A stretch of 64,000 nucleotides of DNA from Qipengyuania gaetbuli (GTDB taxonomy: Bacteria; Pseudomonadota; Alphaproteobacteria; Sphingomonadales; Sphingomonadaceae), in assembly GCF_020524765.1 (NCBI RefSeq), contig NZ_JAIVLR010000001.1, positions 1,116,001-1,180,000 of the forward strand, given 5' to 3'. Position numbers and translations under genes: made by a program. Shown in pieces: positions 41,046 to 55,478 of this stretch. The notes below the pieces were generated by a model. That model saw nothing but the letters and a program-made list of their open reading frames with translations. It was not told where the DNA came from and made no database searches. Each line of letters starts with the position of its first letter. Position 1 is the first letter of the stretch.

Positions 41046-42440
41046 CTACGGAATGGCGGGATCGGGCGCGGCGGCCCGGGCATCGGCGCGCCGGTTGGCT
41101 GCCTTGACCTCCTTGAAGGCCGCCTTGTCGAGCGCCGACTCGCGCCGTTTCACGTGGTCGGCCAGCGCGATCTGGAGGCCGACGATCATCAGCACGACCG
41201 GCTGGTAGGCGATCCCCTGGAAGGTCGCCCCGACGAGATAGATGATATTGGCGAACTGCAGCGCGCTGGCGAGCGGGCCCTGCCACCCCTCGATCCGCCC
41301 GGTCCGACCGGTATAGCGGCGGCGAATGCGCTCCATCTGGACGAGGCCGGTGACGTGCAGCAGCGTCCACAGGATGAGGCCCGGCCAGCCCTGTTCGCCC
41401 AGCATCTCGAACCACGAGGAATGGAATGCTCGTCCGCTTTCGGTCACGTCCTGGTAGGTGACGCGGACCGTGTTCCCGTCCACCTCCTTGACCGGCATCT
41501 TGTAGGTGAAGCTGTTGCCGCGATAAACGTCGAAGCCCCCGCCGAGCGGATTGCGCTCCACATAGTCGAGCGTCCACGACCACACCTGCATGCGGGTCGA
41601 GGCGGATTGTTCCGACTGCGCTTCCTTGATGGTCGACATGCGCTCGGTGAAGGAGGACGGCAGGAAGGGCAGCGCAGCAATGCCGATGGCAGCCGCCGCC
41701 CCGATATAGAGGAACCGTCGCTTCACATCGCGCAGCAGCATCAGGCCGAGCGCGGCGATGCACAGCAGGCCCGTGCGCGCCTCGGTTCCGATGGGGATAA
41801 GCAGGCAGGCGAAGATGAGCGCGGCGCCGAACAGCTTCACACGCCAGTCGGGCTTGAAGATCGTGCCGTGCCGCATGAACCACAGGATGATCGGGATGAG
41901 CGCGATCGCCACGGTCGAGAGGGTCGAGCTTTCGTAGATGTTCGAATTGTCGTTCACGAACAGGTAGAGATTGCCGTAGCCGCCCCCGCCGCCCACGGTC
42001 TTGAGGCCGGCAGAGATGATAATCGCAGCGGCCGTCAGCACGGTGATCAGCATCGCCGCCTCGATCCGCAGCTTGGTCGTCAGCGTCAGCGGGAGGAAGA
42101 TGGCGAAGACCAGCGCCTTCCACACCCAGGCCCATTTTTCTGCCCCGGCTTCGGGGAAATCGGCCCATTGCAGGGTGATGAAGCACCACACGAGCAGCGC
42201 GGCCAGCAGGCCCTGCCGCATCGACAGGCGGAAGCCGTCCTTCTTTTCCGCCACCGCCCAGCCGCCGAAGGCGAGCAGGAAGGCGATCAGCGATACGGGC
42301 AGCAATTGCGCCAGCGACCAGCCGATCTTCTGCGGGGCAAGGATGTCGATGTAGAGATAGGCCAGCACCCAGATGAAGGGTTTGCGCAGGCCCAGCAGGA
42401 ACATCCCGATGACAACGAGGAACAGCGCAAGGTCAAGCAT
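41046..42440 (-). CDS. O-antigen-ligase-type glycosylation protein, exosortase-A-associated
   Basis: Polytopic membrane protein of 464 aa with roughly ten spans. The N-terminal half (DLALFLVVIGMFLLGLRKPF, YLYIDILAPQKIG) matches the DUF5935 region and the second half the Wzy_C ligase domain, with a long periplasmic loop carrying RNPLGGGFDVYRGN. This combination is typical of the putative O-glycosylation ligase linked to exosortase A (PEP-CTERM) systems. It would join polysaccharide to an acceptor in the periplasm. Start at ATG 42440 (GGAGG upstream). It overlaps by 8 bp the small membrane protein gene before it. Confidence 0.88.
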   Translation of the reverse strand: MLDLALFLVVIGMFLLGLRKPFIWVLAYLYIDILAPQKIGWSLAQLLPVSLIAFLLAFGGWAVAEKKDGFRLSMRQGLLAALLVWCFITLQWADFPEAGAEKWAWVWKALVFAIFLPLTLTTKLRIEAAMLITVLTAAAIIISAGLKTVGGGGGYGNLYLFVNDNSNIYESSTLSTVAIALIPIILWFMRHGTIFKPDWRVKLFGAALIFACLLIPIGTEARTGLLCIAALGLMLLRDVKRRFLYIGAAAAIGIAALPFLPSSFTERMSTIKEAQSEQSASTRMQVWSWTLDYVERNPLGGGFDVYRGNSFTYKMPVKEVDGNTVRVTYQDVTESGRAFHSSWFEMLGEQGWPGLILWTLLHVTGLVQMERIRRRYTGRTGRIEGWQGPLASALQFANIIYLVGATFQGIAYQPVVLMIVGLQIALADHVKRRESALDKAAFKEVKAANRRADARAAAPDPAIP

Positions 42441-42639
42441 CGCGCGCCTCCGCCCGGGCACGGGCGCGCCGCTTTTCGCGCAGGGATGGTCCGTCGCGTT
42501 CGACCTTCTCCTCCTCGACCTCGAGCAGGTCCTCGGTGTCGAGATCGGCGCGGCCCAGCAGTCGGATCAGCGCGATGGCGATCAGCACATGGGTCAGCAG
42601 AAGGGCGAAATTGTCGATCAAGCGCGCGTGACTTTCCAA
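42433..42639 (-). CDS. Small membrane protein, unknown
   Basis: Protein of 68 aa: an N-terminal membrane span (NFALLLTHVLIAIALIRLLG) followed by an acidic patch (LDTEDLLEVEEEKVE) and a basic, arginine-rich tail. It overlaps the ligase gene by 8 bp on the same strand, so the two are co-translated, which supports it being real. Function unknown; a small partner of the ligase is possible. Confidence 0.6.
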   Translation of the reverse strand: MESHARLIDNFALLLTHVLIAIALIRLLGRADLDTEDLLEVEEEKVERDGPSLREKRRARARAEARDA

Positions 42640-42724
42640 TGCGCCGCAGGTGCGGCGTGCATGACCCTCATAGCGAAACGCGGTTGACGCGCCGTTAAGC
42701 CTGTTGTGACACAGGAGACGCGCA

Positions 42725-43951
42725 ATGACACGGGTCCTTCACATCCTCGACCACTCGCTGCCCCTGCATTCGGGCTATACCTTCCGCACGCGCGCCATCC
42801 TGAAGAGCCTCGAGGCGAGCGGGATCGAAGTGGCGGGCGTGACCGGGCAGCGGCACACGGCAGGCGGCGAGAACACCGAAGAGCTTGCGGAAGAGGTGGA
42901 GGGCCTGACCTTCTACCGCACACCGGGAACGCCCTCCGGCCCGCCGGTTGCGCGCGAAATGCGCGAAGTGGCGGCACTGCGCCGCCGGATAGAGGACGTT
43001 GCGCGCGACTGGCGTCCTGACGTCATCCATGCGCATTCGCCCGCACTGTGCGGCATGGCCGGGCTGAAAGCCGCCCGCGCACTGGGCCTGCCCTTCGTTT
43101 ATGAAATCCGCGCCTTCTGGGAAGATGCTGCGGTCGGGAACGGCACCGGCACGCAAGGCTCGGCCAAGTACCGCCTCACCCGCGCGCTCGAAAACCGCGT
43201 GGTGAAGCGCGCCGACGCGGTCTTCACGATCTGCGAAGGGCTGCGCAGCGACCTCGTCGCGCGCGGCCACGATGCGGGCAAGATCGCGATCTCGCCCAAT
43301 GGCGTCGACCTGTCGCTGTTCGGCGATCCGCCGCCGCGCGACGAGGCATTGGCGAGCGAACTCGGGATGGGCGAGGGGCCGGTCATCGGCTTCATCGGCA
43401 GTTTCTACGATTACGAGGGGCTCGACGACCTGATCGCCGCCATGCCCGCCCTGCGCGAACGGCATCCCACGGCCAGCCTGCTGCTGGTCGGCGGCGGCCC
43501 GATGGAAGAGGCCCTGAGAGCGCAGGCCGCAGCCTCCCCCGCAGCAGGGGCCATCCGCTTCACCGGCCGCGTGCCGCATTCCGAAGTGGAGCGGTACTAC
43601 TCGCTGATCGACGTGCTTGCCTATCCTCGCAAGAAATCGCGCCTCACCGACCTCGTGACGCCATTGAAGCCGCTCGAAGCTATGGCCCAGCGGCGGATCG
43701 TGGCGGCAAGCGATGTCGGCGGACACCGCGAACTGATCGAGGACGGTGGGACCGGCCTGCTCTTCCCGCCCGACGATCCGCAGGCGATGGCGGCGTCGCT
43801 GGCCCGCTTCATCGACGCGCGCGCCGGCTGGGACGCCATGCGCGATGCCGGCCGCGCCCATGTCGCGGACAAACATGACTGGGCACGCAATGTCTCCCGT
43901 TATCGCGACGTTTACGCCAAGCTGCTACAAGCGCAGGGGCAAGGACGATGA
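42725..43951 (+). CDS. Glycosyltransferase, exosortase-A-associated (TIGR04063-like)
   Basis: GT-B fold, family 4 glycosyltransferase of 408 aa. The N-terminal VLHILDHSLPLHSGYTFRTR is the mark of the PEP-CTERM/exosortase-A-associated glycosyltransferase family. The donor-site E-x7-E region appears as LTPLKPLEAMAQRRIVAASD-like sequence (VTPLKPLEAM, then DVGGHRELIEDG). It builds an exopolysaccharide on the cytoplasmic side. Divergent from the ligase and small membrane protein genes. No exosortase or PEP-CTERM substrate gene is visible in the window. Confidence 0.88.
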   Translation: MTRVLHILDHSLPLHSGYTFRTRAILKSLEASGIEVAGVTGQRHTAGGENTEELAEEVEGLTFYRTPGTPSGPPVAREMREVAALRRRIEDVARDWRPDVIHAHSPALCGMAGLKAARALGLPFVYEIRAFWEDAAVGNGTGTQGSAKYRLTRALENRVVKRADAVFTICEGLRSDLVARGHDAGKIAISPNGVDLSLFGDPPPRDEALASELGMGEGPVIGFIGSFYDYEGLDDLIAAMPALRERHPTASLLLVGGGPMEEALRAQAAASPAAGAIRFTGRVPHSEVERYYSLIDVLAYPRKKSRLTDLVTPLKPLEAMAQRRIVAASDVGGHRELIEDGGTGLLFPPDDPQAMAASLARFIDARAGWDAMRDAGRAHVADKHDWARNVSRYRDVYAKLLQAQGQGR

Positions 43952-43973
43952 GCCTGCAAGGATTTGAGGCCCG

Positions 43974-44741
43974 ATGAGCTACGTGGACAATGACAGCACG
44001 CTGACCACGAAGGCCTGGTTCAGGCCTGCCGTGGGCTTGTGGTTCGGGATGCTCGTGGGCGCAGGCACGCTTGGCGTGCTCTACGTAACGCCCGCCGATA
44101 CCCGCGACGCCCTGTTCCAGAGCGCTGGGCTGACCGGCCTGCACCGCTTTTTCGAGCCGCCCGTGGGCATGGCGGGCTTTGCCGCCGTCGCCGTGGCGGC
44201 AGGCGTCGTCGGCTTTCTCTTCGGCCTCGTCATCGCCTCCCGCCTCGCGCGGCGCGCCGCCGTGGTTGAGCAGGTCGAGATCGCGCCGGAGACCGTGGAA
44301 GCGGAAGCCCCCGTGGCCGAAGACCAGTCGCGCCGCCGCGTATTCTCCGCCCGCGAGGATATCGGCGAGGAAGGCATTGCCGTGACCGAAACCGCCGAAG
44401 CGCTTGCCGCGCCCGAAATCGAGGCGGAATTCGAGGAAATCGAAGAGGTCGAGGCTCCGGCAGAAGAACCGGCACCAGCGCGCCCTGCTGCGCCCGCAGC
44501 GCGCGAATCGCTGGCCGATCTCTCGCTCGACCAGCTGACCTCGCGGCTTGCCGCCGCACTGGAGGCGCGCAAGGCCGCGCCCGCCACGCCGCTTGCCGAG
44601 GAGGACCCCGACCAGGTCATCTCCTTCCTGCGCCGGGAGGCCGCCCGCGCGGCGCCGCCTGCCGGACCGGGCAGCGAAGACCCGCAGGCCGCGCTGCGCA
44701 GCGCGCTCGACAAGCTGGGACGCGTCGGCAAGCCCGACTGA
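43974..44741 (+). CDS. Membrane protein with acidic/proline-rich tail, unknown
   Basis: Protein of 255 aa that I cannot assign. Two N-terminal membrane spans ([21 protein letters not shown] and [21 protein letters not shown]) are followed by a long cytoplasmic tail rich in Glu, Ala and Pro (about residues 95-185). It ends in a helical part with [21 protein letters not shown]. It begins 23 bp after the glycosyltransferase gene and may be co-transcribed with it. The layout suggests a scaffold-like membrane protein. Confidence 0.7.
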   Translation: MSYVDNDSTLTTKAWFRPAVGLWFGMLVGAGTLGVLYVTPADTRDALFQSAGLTGLHRFFEPPVGMAGFAAVAVAAGVVGFLFGLVIASRLARRAAVVEQVEIAPETVEAEAPVAEDQSRRRVFSAREDIGEEGIAVTETAEALAAPEIEAEFEEIEEVEAPAEEPAPARPAAPAARESLADLSLDQLTSRLAAALEARKAAPATPLAEEDPDQVISFLRREAARAAPPAGPGSEDPQAALRSALDKLGRVGKPD

Positions 44742-45000
44742 CCCCGCCTGTCGCTTGTGCGGCTGCACAGGCGGATACGAATTCTTCCATGCTGCAATGC
44801 GGCAAAACGCGCCAAAACTTGGGCCGCGTGAAATTTTGCTACCGTCCCGTGCCATTGCAAAATCGCTTTCGTGCCTGCAAAGGGACCATTCGCGAAATTT
44901 TGGCAGTGCGGCCATGCGGCACTGCGGCATTTTCGACCCGTCTTTGCTGGCCCTCCGGGCACGCAAACGAGGCGGGTCCGACTGGAGGACGCCTCGGCAC
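44742..45000. promoter_or_regulatory. gltB upstream region with near-identical direct repeats
   Basis: A 259 bp gap before gltB that must hold its promoter. CGTGAAATTTTG (44827-44838) and CGCGAAATTTTG (44891-44902) form a direct repeat 64 bp apart, close to six helical turns. Two further similar words, TGCAATGCGGCAAAA (near 44793) and CACTGCGGCATTTT (near 44919), flank them. A short AT-rich pattern such as this could bind a nitrogen or amino-acid regulator; no NtrC or sigma-54 consensus is present. Confidence 0.4.
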
Positions 45001-51098
<6,098 letters not shown>

Positions 51099-51108
51099 GC
51101 GGCCCGCT

Positions 51109-51429
51109 TCACCCGCCGTCGAAGATCAGCTGGTCGCCTTCGCGCGGCGGGACGCAGAATTCGGGCGGCAGCGCTTCGAACGGCTCTTCCGTGAGGTCGA
51201 TATCCGACAGGCCGTCGATCTTGAAATGGCCGAGCGAAGGCAGCTCGTCCGAGCGCCGCGCCTTGGCCGGATTGAGCGCGCCGAGATAGAGCGCATTGTT
51301 GCGCAGGATGATCTGGTGCGGAGCCAGCGTGAGTTCGCTTGAATTGTAACGCGCGCGGATCATGCGGCGCGAGGCGATGGCGGCGGCGATCAGCGCGCGC
51401 CCGTCGTTCTCGGGAAGATCGTGTTGCAT
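51109..51429 (-). CDS. Small WYL-like domain protein
   Basis: Soluble protein of 106 aa. The pattern ALIAAAIASRRMIRARY, PHQIILRNNALYLGALN and a strand pair ending FKIDGLSDIDL resembles the SH3-like core of a WYL domain, here without the usual N-terminal HTH. WYL domains sense ligands in transcription regulators. The match is by eye and moderate only. It converges on gltD with a 10 bp gap. Confidence 0.6.
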   Translation of the reverse strand: MQHDLPENDGRALIAAAIASRRMIRARYNSSELTLAPHQIILRNNALYLGALNPAKARRSDELPSLGHFKIDGLSDIDLTEEPFEALPPEFCVPPREGDQLIFDGG

Positions 51430-51710
51430 TGCACCATAATGGCACGCAGCCGACTGAACGCGAAATTGACAGACGAGCTTGTCACAATCGCCGAGCGGCG
51501 TTGTGAGCCTTGTTCAACGCAACAATAAAGAAGGTAAAGCGTTTTCCTACAATTACTTAACCGTTGCAGACCCGCGACATGCAGCAGGTCCCACCTCCAA
51601 CTCTGAATAGCTATGCAGAGCCTTGCGGGACGCCTGAAGATATTTCCGCCTGGACCGTGTTCCAAGCGTTCCATCCTGTAGGTCCGCCCACGGCAGGTCC
51701 TACGCGCGTC
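51430..51710. other. AT-richer non-coding gap
   Basis: This 281 bp gap has lower GC than its surroundings, most clearly at 51515-51570, where TTAACCGTT and several A/T runs occur. It probably holds the promoter of the WYL-like gene. A weak inverted repeat, GTAGG (51678-51682) with CCTAC (51699-51703), sits downstream of ung and may help end its transcript. I see no convincing gene. Confidence 0.4.
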
Positions 51711-52391
51711 CTACAAGGCCCAGTCGATGGCCCCGCGCCCCTTCGCCTCGAGGAAGCTGTTGGACCGGCTGAACGGCCGCGATCCGAAGAAGCCGCGATG
51801 GGCCGACAGCGGGCTGGGGTGCGGGCTCTCGATCAGATGGTGGCGGCCGCTGCGCAGGCCTTCGATCCGCTTGGCCTTGGCCTGTGCGTGGCTGCCCCAC
51901 AGGATGAACACCGAAGGCTCCTCGCGCGCGGCCACCGCCGCCACGCAGGCGTCGGTCACCGCGTCCCAGCCGCGCCCGGCATGGCTGCCCGCCTGTCCCG
52001 CCTCGACCGTGAGCGTGTTGTTGAGCAGCAGCACGCCCTGCCGCCCCCACTTGCTGAGATCGCCATGCGCCGGGCGCGGGACGCCGAGATCGGCCTCCAG
52101 CTCCTTGTAGATGTTCACAAGGCTCGGCGGCACGCGCACGCCTTCGGGCACGGCGAAGCACAGGCCCATCGCCTGGCCCGGCCCGTGATAGGGATCCTGC
52201 CCGAGGATCACGACCCTCACCTCCTCGAGCGCGGTAAGCTCCAGCGCCTTCAGCCGGCACCCGCGCGGAGGATAGACGGTCTTGCCCGCATCCTCTTCCG
52301 CCCGCAGCCAGCCGCCCAGCTGGCGCGCCTCGGCCGTTGCCAGCACGGGATCGAGGACCGGTTTCCAGCTGTCGGGGACGCTCTCGCTCAT
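51711..52391 (-). CDS. ung: Uracil-DNA glycosylase
   Basis: Family 1 UDG of 226 aa that removes uracil from DNA, starting base-excision repair. Catalytic water-activating motif GQDPYHG, the FILWGSHAQAK segment and the DNA-intercalation motif HPSPLSAHRG with catalytic His are all present. I use ATG 52391, behind AGGGTGG; a GTG at 52400 would add three residues. Divergent from the rnd gene. Confidence 0.95.
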   Translation of the reverse strand: MSESVPDSWKPVLDPVLATAEARQLGGWLRAEEDAGKTVYPPRGCRLKALELTALEEVRVVILGQDPYHGPGQAMGLCFAVPEGVRVPPSLVNIYKELEADLGVPRPAHGDLSKWGRQGVLLLNNTLTVEAGQAGSHAGRGWDAVTDACVAAVAAREEPSVFILWGSHAQAKAKRIEGLRSGRHHLIESPHPSPLSAHRGFFGSRPFSRSNSFLEAKGRGAIDWAL

Positions 52392-52471
52392 GCGCGCCAC
52401 CCTGCCGCGAGTGCACGGCGCCGACCAGTCCGCCCTTCCCTACAATCCCCAATCGGCCTAAGGCGCGGGGC

Positions 52472-53095
52472 ATGGCAGTGCATTTCCACGAAGAAGACCT
52501 CCCCGAAGGCGTCCTCGCCGACGGGCCGATCGCAGTCGATACCGAGACGATGGGCCTCGTCACCATTCGCGACCGTTTGTGCGTCGTCCAGATCAGCGAC
52601 GGGAAGGGCGACGAGCATCTCGTGCGCTTCGGTCCCGAAAGCACCTATGATGCGCCCAACCTGAAGGCCGTGCTCGGCGATCCCGAACGGCTCAAGCTGT
52701 TCCACTTCGCCCGCTTCGACCTGGCGGCGATCGAGTACTATCTCGGCGTCACCGCGGCGCCCTGCTATTGCACCAAGATCGCCAGCAAGATGGTGCGCAC
52801 CTTCACCGACCGCCACGGCCTCAAGAACCTCGTCGAGGAACTGCTGGGCGAAAGCATGTCGAAGGTCCAGCAGAGCAGCGACTGGGGCGGCCCGGTCCTC
52901 AACGACGCGCAGCGCGAATACGCCGCCAGCGACGTGCGTTTCCTCCACCGCCTCAAGGAAGAGCTCGACCGCAGGCTGGAACGCGAAGGCCGCACGGAAC
53001 TGGCGCAGGCCTGTTTCGATTTCCTTCCTGCACGCGCCCATCTCGATATCCTCGGCTGGGACGACCACGACATCTTCAGCCACGCGTCAGCCTAG
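52472..53095 (+). CDS. Ribonuclease D-type 3'-5' exonuclease
   Basis: DEDD-family exonuclease of 207 aa without HRDC domains, the short form usual in alphaproteobacteria. Exo I is IAVDTETMGL, Exo II FHFARFDLAAI and Exo III YAASDVRFLHRL, giving the D-E-D-D metal ligands and a Tyr. Acts on RNA 3' ends (tRNA or mRNA trimming). First gene of the rnd-lptC-lptA run; lptC starts 18 bp later. Confidence 0.92.
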   Translation: MAVHFHEEDLPEGVLADGPIAVDTETMGLVTIRDRLCVVQISDGKGDEHLVRFGPESTYDAPNLKAVLGDPERLKLFHFARFDLAAIEYYLGVTAAPCYCTKIASKMVRTFTDRHGLKNLVEELLGESMSKVQQSSDWGGPVLNDAQREYAASDVRFLHRLKEELDRRLEREGRTELAQACFDFLPARAHLDILGWDDHDIFSHASA

Positions 53096-53113
53096 GAAGG
53101 GCAATCCGCACCC

Positions 53114-53782
53114 ATGGTGTTCCGCAAGCGCAGGATCGAAACGCAGGAGGCGCAGCAGCTCCGCTCGCGCCGTCAGCACTTCGCCGCGCCCGGCGGGAGC
53201 CATGACAAGCTGGTCCACTTCCTTGTCCGCGCCCTGCCGATGGGCGTCGGCGTGATTGCCGCACTGATGCTGATCACCCCGCTCAGCCCGCGCGGCGAGA
53301 TCAGCTTCCTGCTCGACCGCAACGACGTGGCCGTGATCCAGGAACGCCTGCGCGTCGACAATGCGCTTTACCGCGGACAGGACGCGCAAGGCCGCCCGTT
53401 CTCGCTTACCGCCGACGAGGCCGTCCAGCGGTCGAGCGCGGAAGGGATCGTGCGCATGAGCGATATCGTCGCCCGCCTGCTGATGGCCGATGGACCTGCG
53501 CGGATCAGCGCTGAGGGCGGGCAATACGACATCGACGAGCAGCGCATCGACGTGGCCGGCACCATGCGTATGGAGGCCGCCGACGGCTATAGCATGCGCG
53601 CCACCGGCGTATCGGTCGACCTCGCGACCAAGCAGGTCACCGGCGCAGGCGGCGTCGAAGGGGCGGTGCCTGCAGGCACGTTCCGCGCCGACCGGCTCGA
53701 AGCCGACCTTGCCGAGCGAACAGTAACCCTCGTGGGCAATGCGCGCCTGCGCATGGAACCCGGAAAGCTGAGAATGCCATGA
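53114..53782 (+). CDS. lptC: LPS export protein LptC
   Basis: Bitopic inner-membrane protein of 222 aa. A basic N-terminal tail is followed by one membrane span (about residues 36-56, FLVRALPMGVGVIAALMLI) and a beta-jellyroll periplasmic domain. That domain takes LPS from the LptBFG transporter and passes it to LptA. Family elements GRPFSLTADEAVQ and the strand repeats with GNARLRMEPGKL are visible. Overlaps lptA (ATGA). Confidence 0.9.
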   Translation: MVFRKRRIETQEAQQLRSRRQHFAAPGGSHDKLVHFLVRALPMGVGVIAALMLITPLSPRGEISFLLDRNDVAVIQERLRVDNALYRGQDAQGRPFSLTADEAVQRSSAEGIVRMSDIVARLLMADGPARISAEGGQYDIDEQRIDVAGTMRMEAADGYSMRATGVSVDLATKQVTGAGGVEGAVPAGTFRADRLEADLAERTVTLVGNARLRMEPGKLRMP

Positions 53783-54333
53783 TCAAGCACCACCTGCCCG
53801 CCATGACCAAGTCGCTGGTCGCCGGTTTCGCGCTGACCTGCGCGGCGCTTGGCGGCATCCAGCTGAACGCCCAGGCGATCGCCAGCCACAATTCGAACGC
53901 GCCCGTCTCCTTCGACGCAGGCCGGATCGAACTGCAGGACCGGCAGGATCGCGTCGTGCTGTCGGGCAATGTGCGGATCACGCAGGCAGGCCTCACGCTC
54001 AATGCGGCGCGCACGGTGATCGACTATTCGGACCAGGGCACGCTCGAAATCCAGCGCATCCTTGCGACCGGCGGCGTGACCGTGGCGCGCGGCAACGAGC
54101 GGGCGAGCGGCGACACGGCGGTCTACGATTTCAACCGCCGCATCATCACCATGGCCGGCAACGTGCGCCTCAATCGCGGCAGCGACACGCTGAACGGCGG
54201 GCGTCTCGTAATCGATCTCGCCAGTGGTGTGTCGAGCGTCGACGGACGCGCGAGCGGATCGTCCTCGGTCACCGGCCAGACGGGCCAGTCCGGCGGACGC
54301 GTGACCGGCACCTTCTCCGTCCCGCAGGACTGA
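53779..54333 (+). CDS. lptA: LPS transport periplasmic protein LptA
   Basis: Periplasmic bridge protein of 184 aa with a signal peptide (MTKSLVAGFALTCAALGGIQLNAQ region) and the OstA-like repeats (VVLSGNVRITQAGLTLNA, ITMAGNVRLNRGSDTLNG) that stack as a beta-jellyroll. Ends in a Ser/Gly-rich tail. The gene expected next, lptB, is absent; the stop codon overlaps the start of a nucleotidyltransferase gene. Confidence 0.9.
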   Translation: MIKHHLPAMTKSLVAGFALTCAALGGIQLNAQAIASHNSNAPVSFDAGRIELQDRQDRVVLSGNVRITQAGLTLNAARTVIDYSDQGTLEIQRILATGGVTVARGNERASGDTAVYDFNRRIITMAGNVRLNRGSDTLNGGRLVIDLASGVSSVDGRASGSSSVTGQTGQSGGRVTGTFSVPQD

Positions 54334-55478
54334 TGCAGCCGCGCCTGCTCGCGCTGGCCGGCTGCCGCGCGGGCGAACTGGGCGCGCTTTCGCCGACCGA
54401 ATGGCGGGCGCTGGATGCGCTGGCCGAAGCGCACCGGCTGGGGCCTCATCTCCACGGACGGCTGTCGCGCGGCGAGATGCCGGTCGAGGTGCCGCAGGAC
54501 ATCGCCGAGGGCTGGCGGGAGGCGCACCGGGCAAACGCCATTACCGTGCTCGCGCAGCGTCGGGCCCTGGCGCAAGCGGCAACGCTGCTCGGAGGTCTCG
54601 GTATTGAGGCGGTCGCGCTGAAAGGATCGGCGCTTGCGTGGAGCATGTGGCCGTCCCCCGCCGAAAGGGTCATGCGCGACATCGACCTGCTCGTCCCGCA
54701 GGACCGCGCGGTGGAAGCCTACGAAGCCCTGCGCGATGCAGGCTGGCAGGGACCGGCAGCGACGCAGGAACTGCTCGACCGGCTGGCGCGCGAGGAAACG
54801 CACCTGCCGCTCCTCGTCTCGCCCGATGGCGTGCCATGCGAACTGCACGCCCATACCTGGGCGAGCGCACCGCTCGCCGCCCTCGCCATGCCGCGCTGCG
54901 ACGATGCCGCGCTGCTTGAGCGTTCGGTATTCGACGAGGTGCTCGGAATGCGGGTGCCCGCAGCCGAAGACATGCTGGCGCATCTCGTCGTGCACTGCGC
55001 CTGCTCGCACCTGTTCAATGTCGGCCCCCTCGCACTGGCGGACATCGACCATCTCACCCGCAAGCGCGCCATCGACTGGCCGCGGTTCTGGGAAGCGGCG
55101 CAGCAGGACGGGTATGAGCGCGCCGCTGCGCTCGTGCTGGCGCTCACCGACCGCTGGTTCGAACCGGGGCTCGTGGATGCGAGCGGATGCCCGGTGGCGG
55201 TCCCGGCAGAGGAAGTCGAGCGGGCCGAAGCGCTGCTGGTCCAGCAACCCGCCGCCCGCAAGGACATCAACGCCATTGCCGGACTGGCGCTGGGCGGCAG
55301 GGCGGACCGGATGGTGCAGCACCCGCTCGACGAGGCGATAGGAAGTGCGGGCGGATTTGCCCGTGCCGGCCAGCTGGCCCGGCGCGGCCTGTCAGTGGCC
55401 GGTAGCCTCCTCGACGGACCGACGCGCCGCGATGGCCTAGCCACCGCGGCCATGGCGCGCTGGCTGCGGGGAGACTAG
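54333..55478 (+). CDS. Nucleotidyltransferase family protein (NTP_transf_5 type)
   Basis: Protein of 381 aa. The nucleotidyltransferase core is ALKGSALAWSMWPSPAERVMRDIDLLVP, with the G-S and D-x-D pattern of the family; the remainder is helical with VVHCACSHLFNVGPLALADID. Such proteins occur in exopolysaccharide, peptide-modification and exosortase-type clusters; the substrate is unknown. It overlaps lptA by one base (TGATG), a place where lptB is normally found. Converges with holA by a 4 bp overlap. Confidence 0.78.
   Translation: MQPRLLALAGCRAGELGALSPTEWRALDALAEAHRLGPHLHGRLSRGEMPVEVPQDIAEGWREAHRANAITVLAQRRALAQAATLLGGLGIEAVALKGSALAWSMWPSPAERVMRDIDLLVPQDRAVEAYEALRDAGWQGPAATQELLDRLAREETHLPLLVSPDGVPCELHAHTWASAPLAALAMPRCDDAALLERSVFDEVLGMRVPAAEDMLAHLVVHCACSHLFNVGPLALADIDHLTRKRAIDWPRFWEAAQQDGYERAAALVLALTDRWFEPGLVDASGCPVAVPAEEVERAEALLVQQPAARKDINAIAGLALGGRADRMVQHPLDEAIGSAGGFARAGQLARRGLSVAGSLLDGPTRRDGLATAAMARWLRGD

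Noticed and set aside
44742..45000. Sigma-54 promoter before gltB
   Set aside because: A GG...GC arrangement can be found near TTGGCAG but the spacing is 12, not 10, so it does not fit.
51564..51720. Small gene in the AT-richer gap before ung
   Set aside because: The open frame has no clear ribosome site, uses TTG and continues without stop into the antisense of ung; no recognisable protein features.
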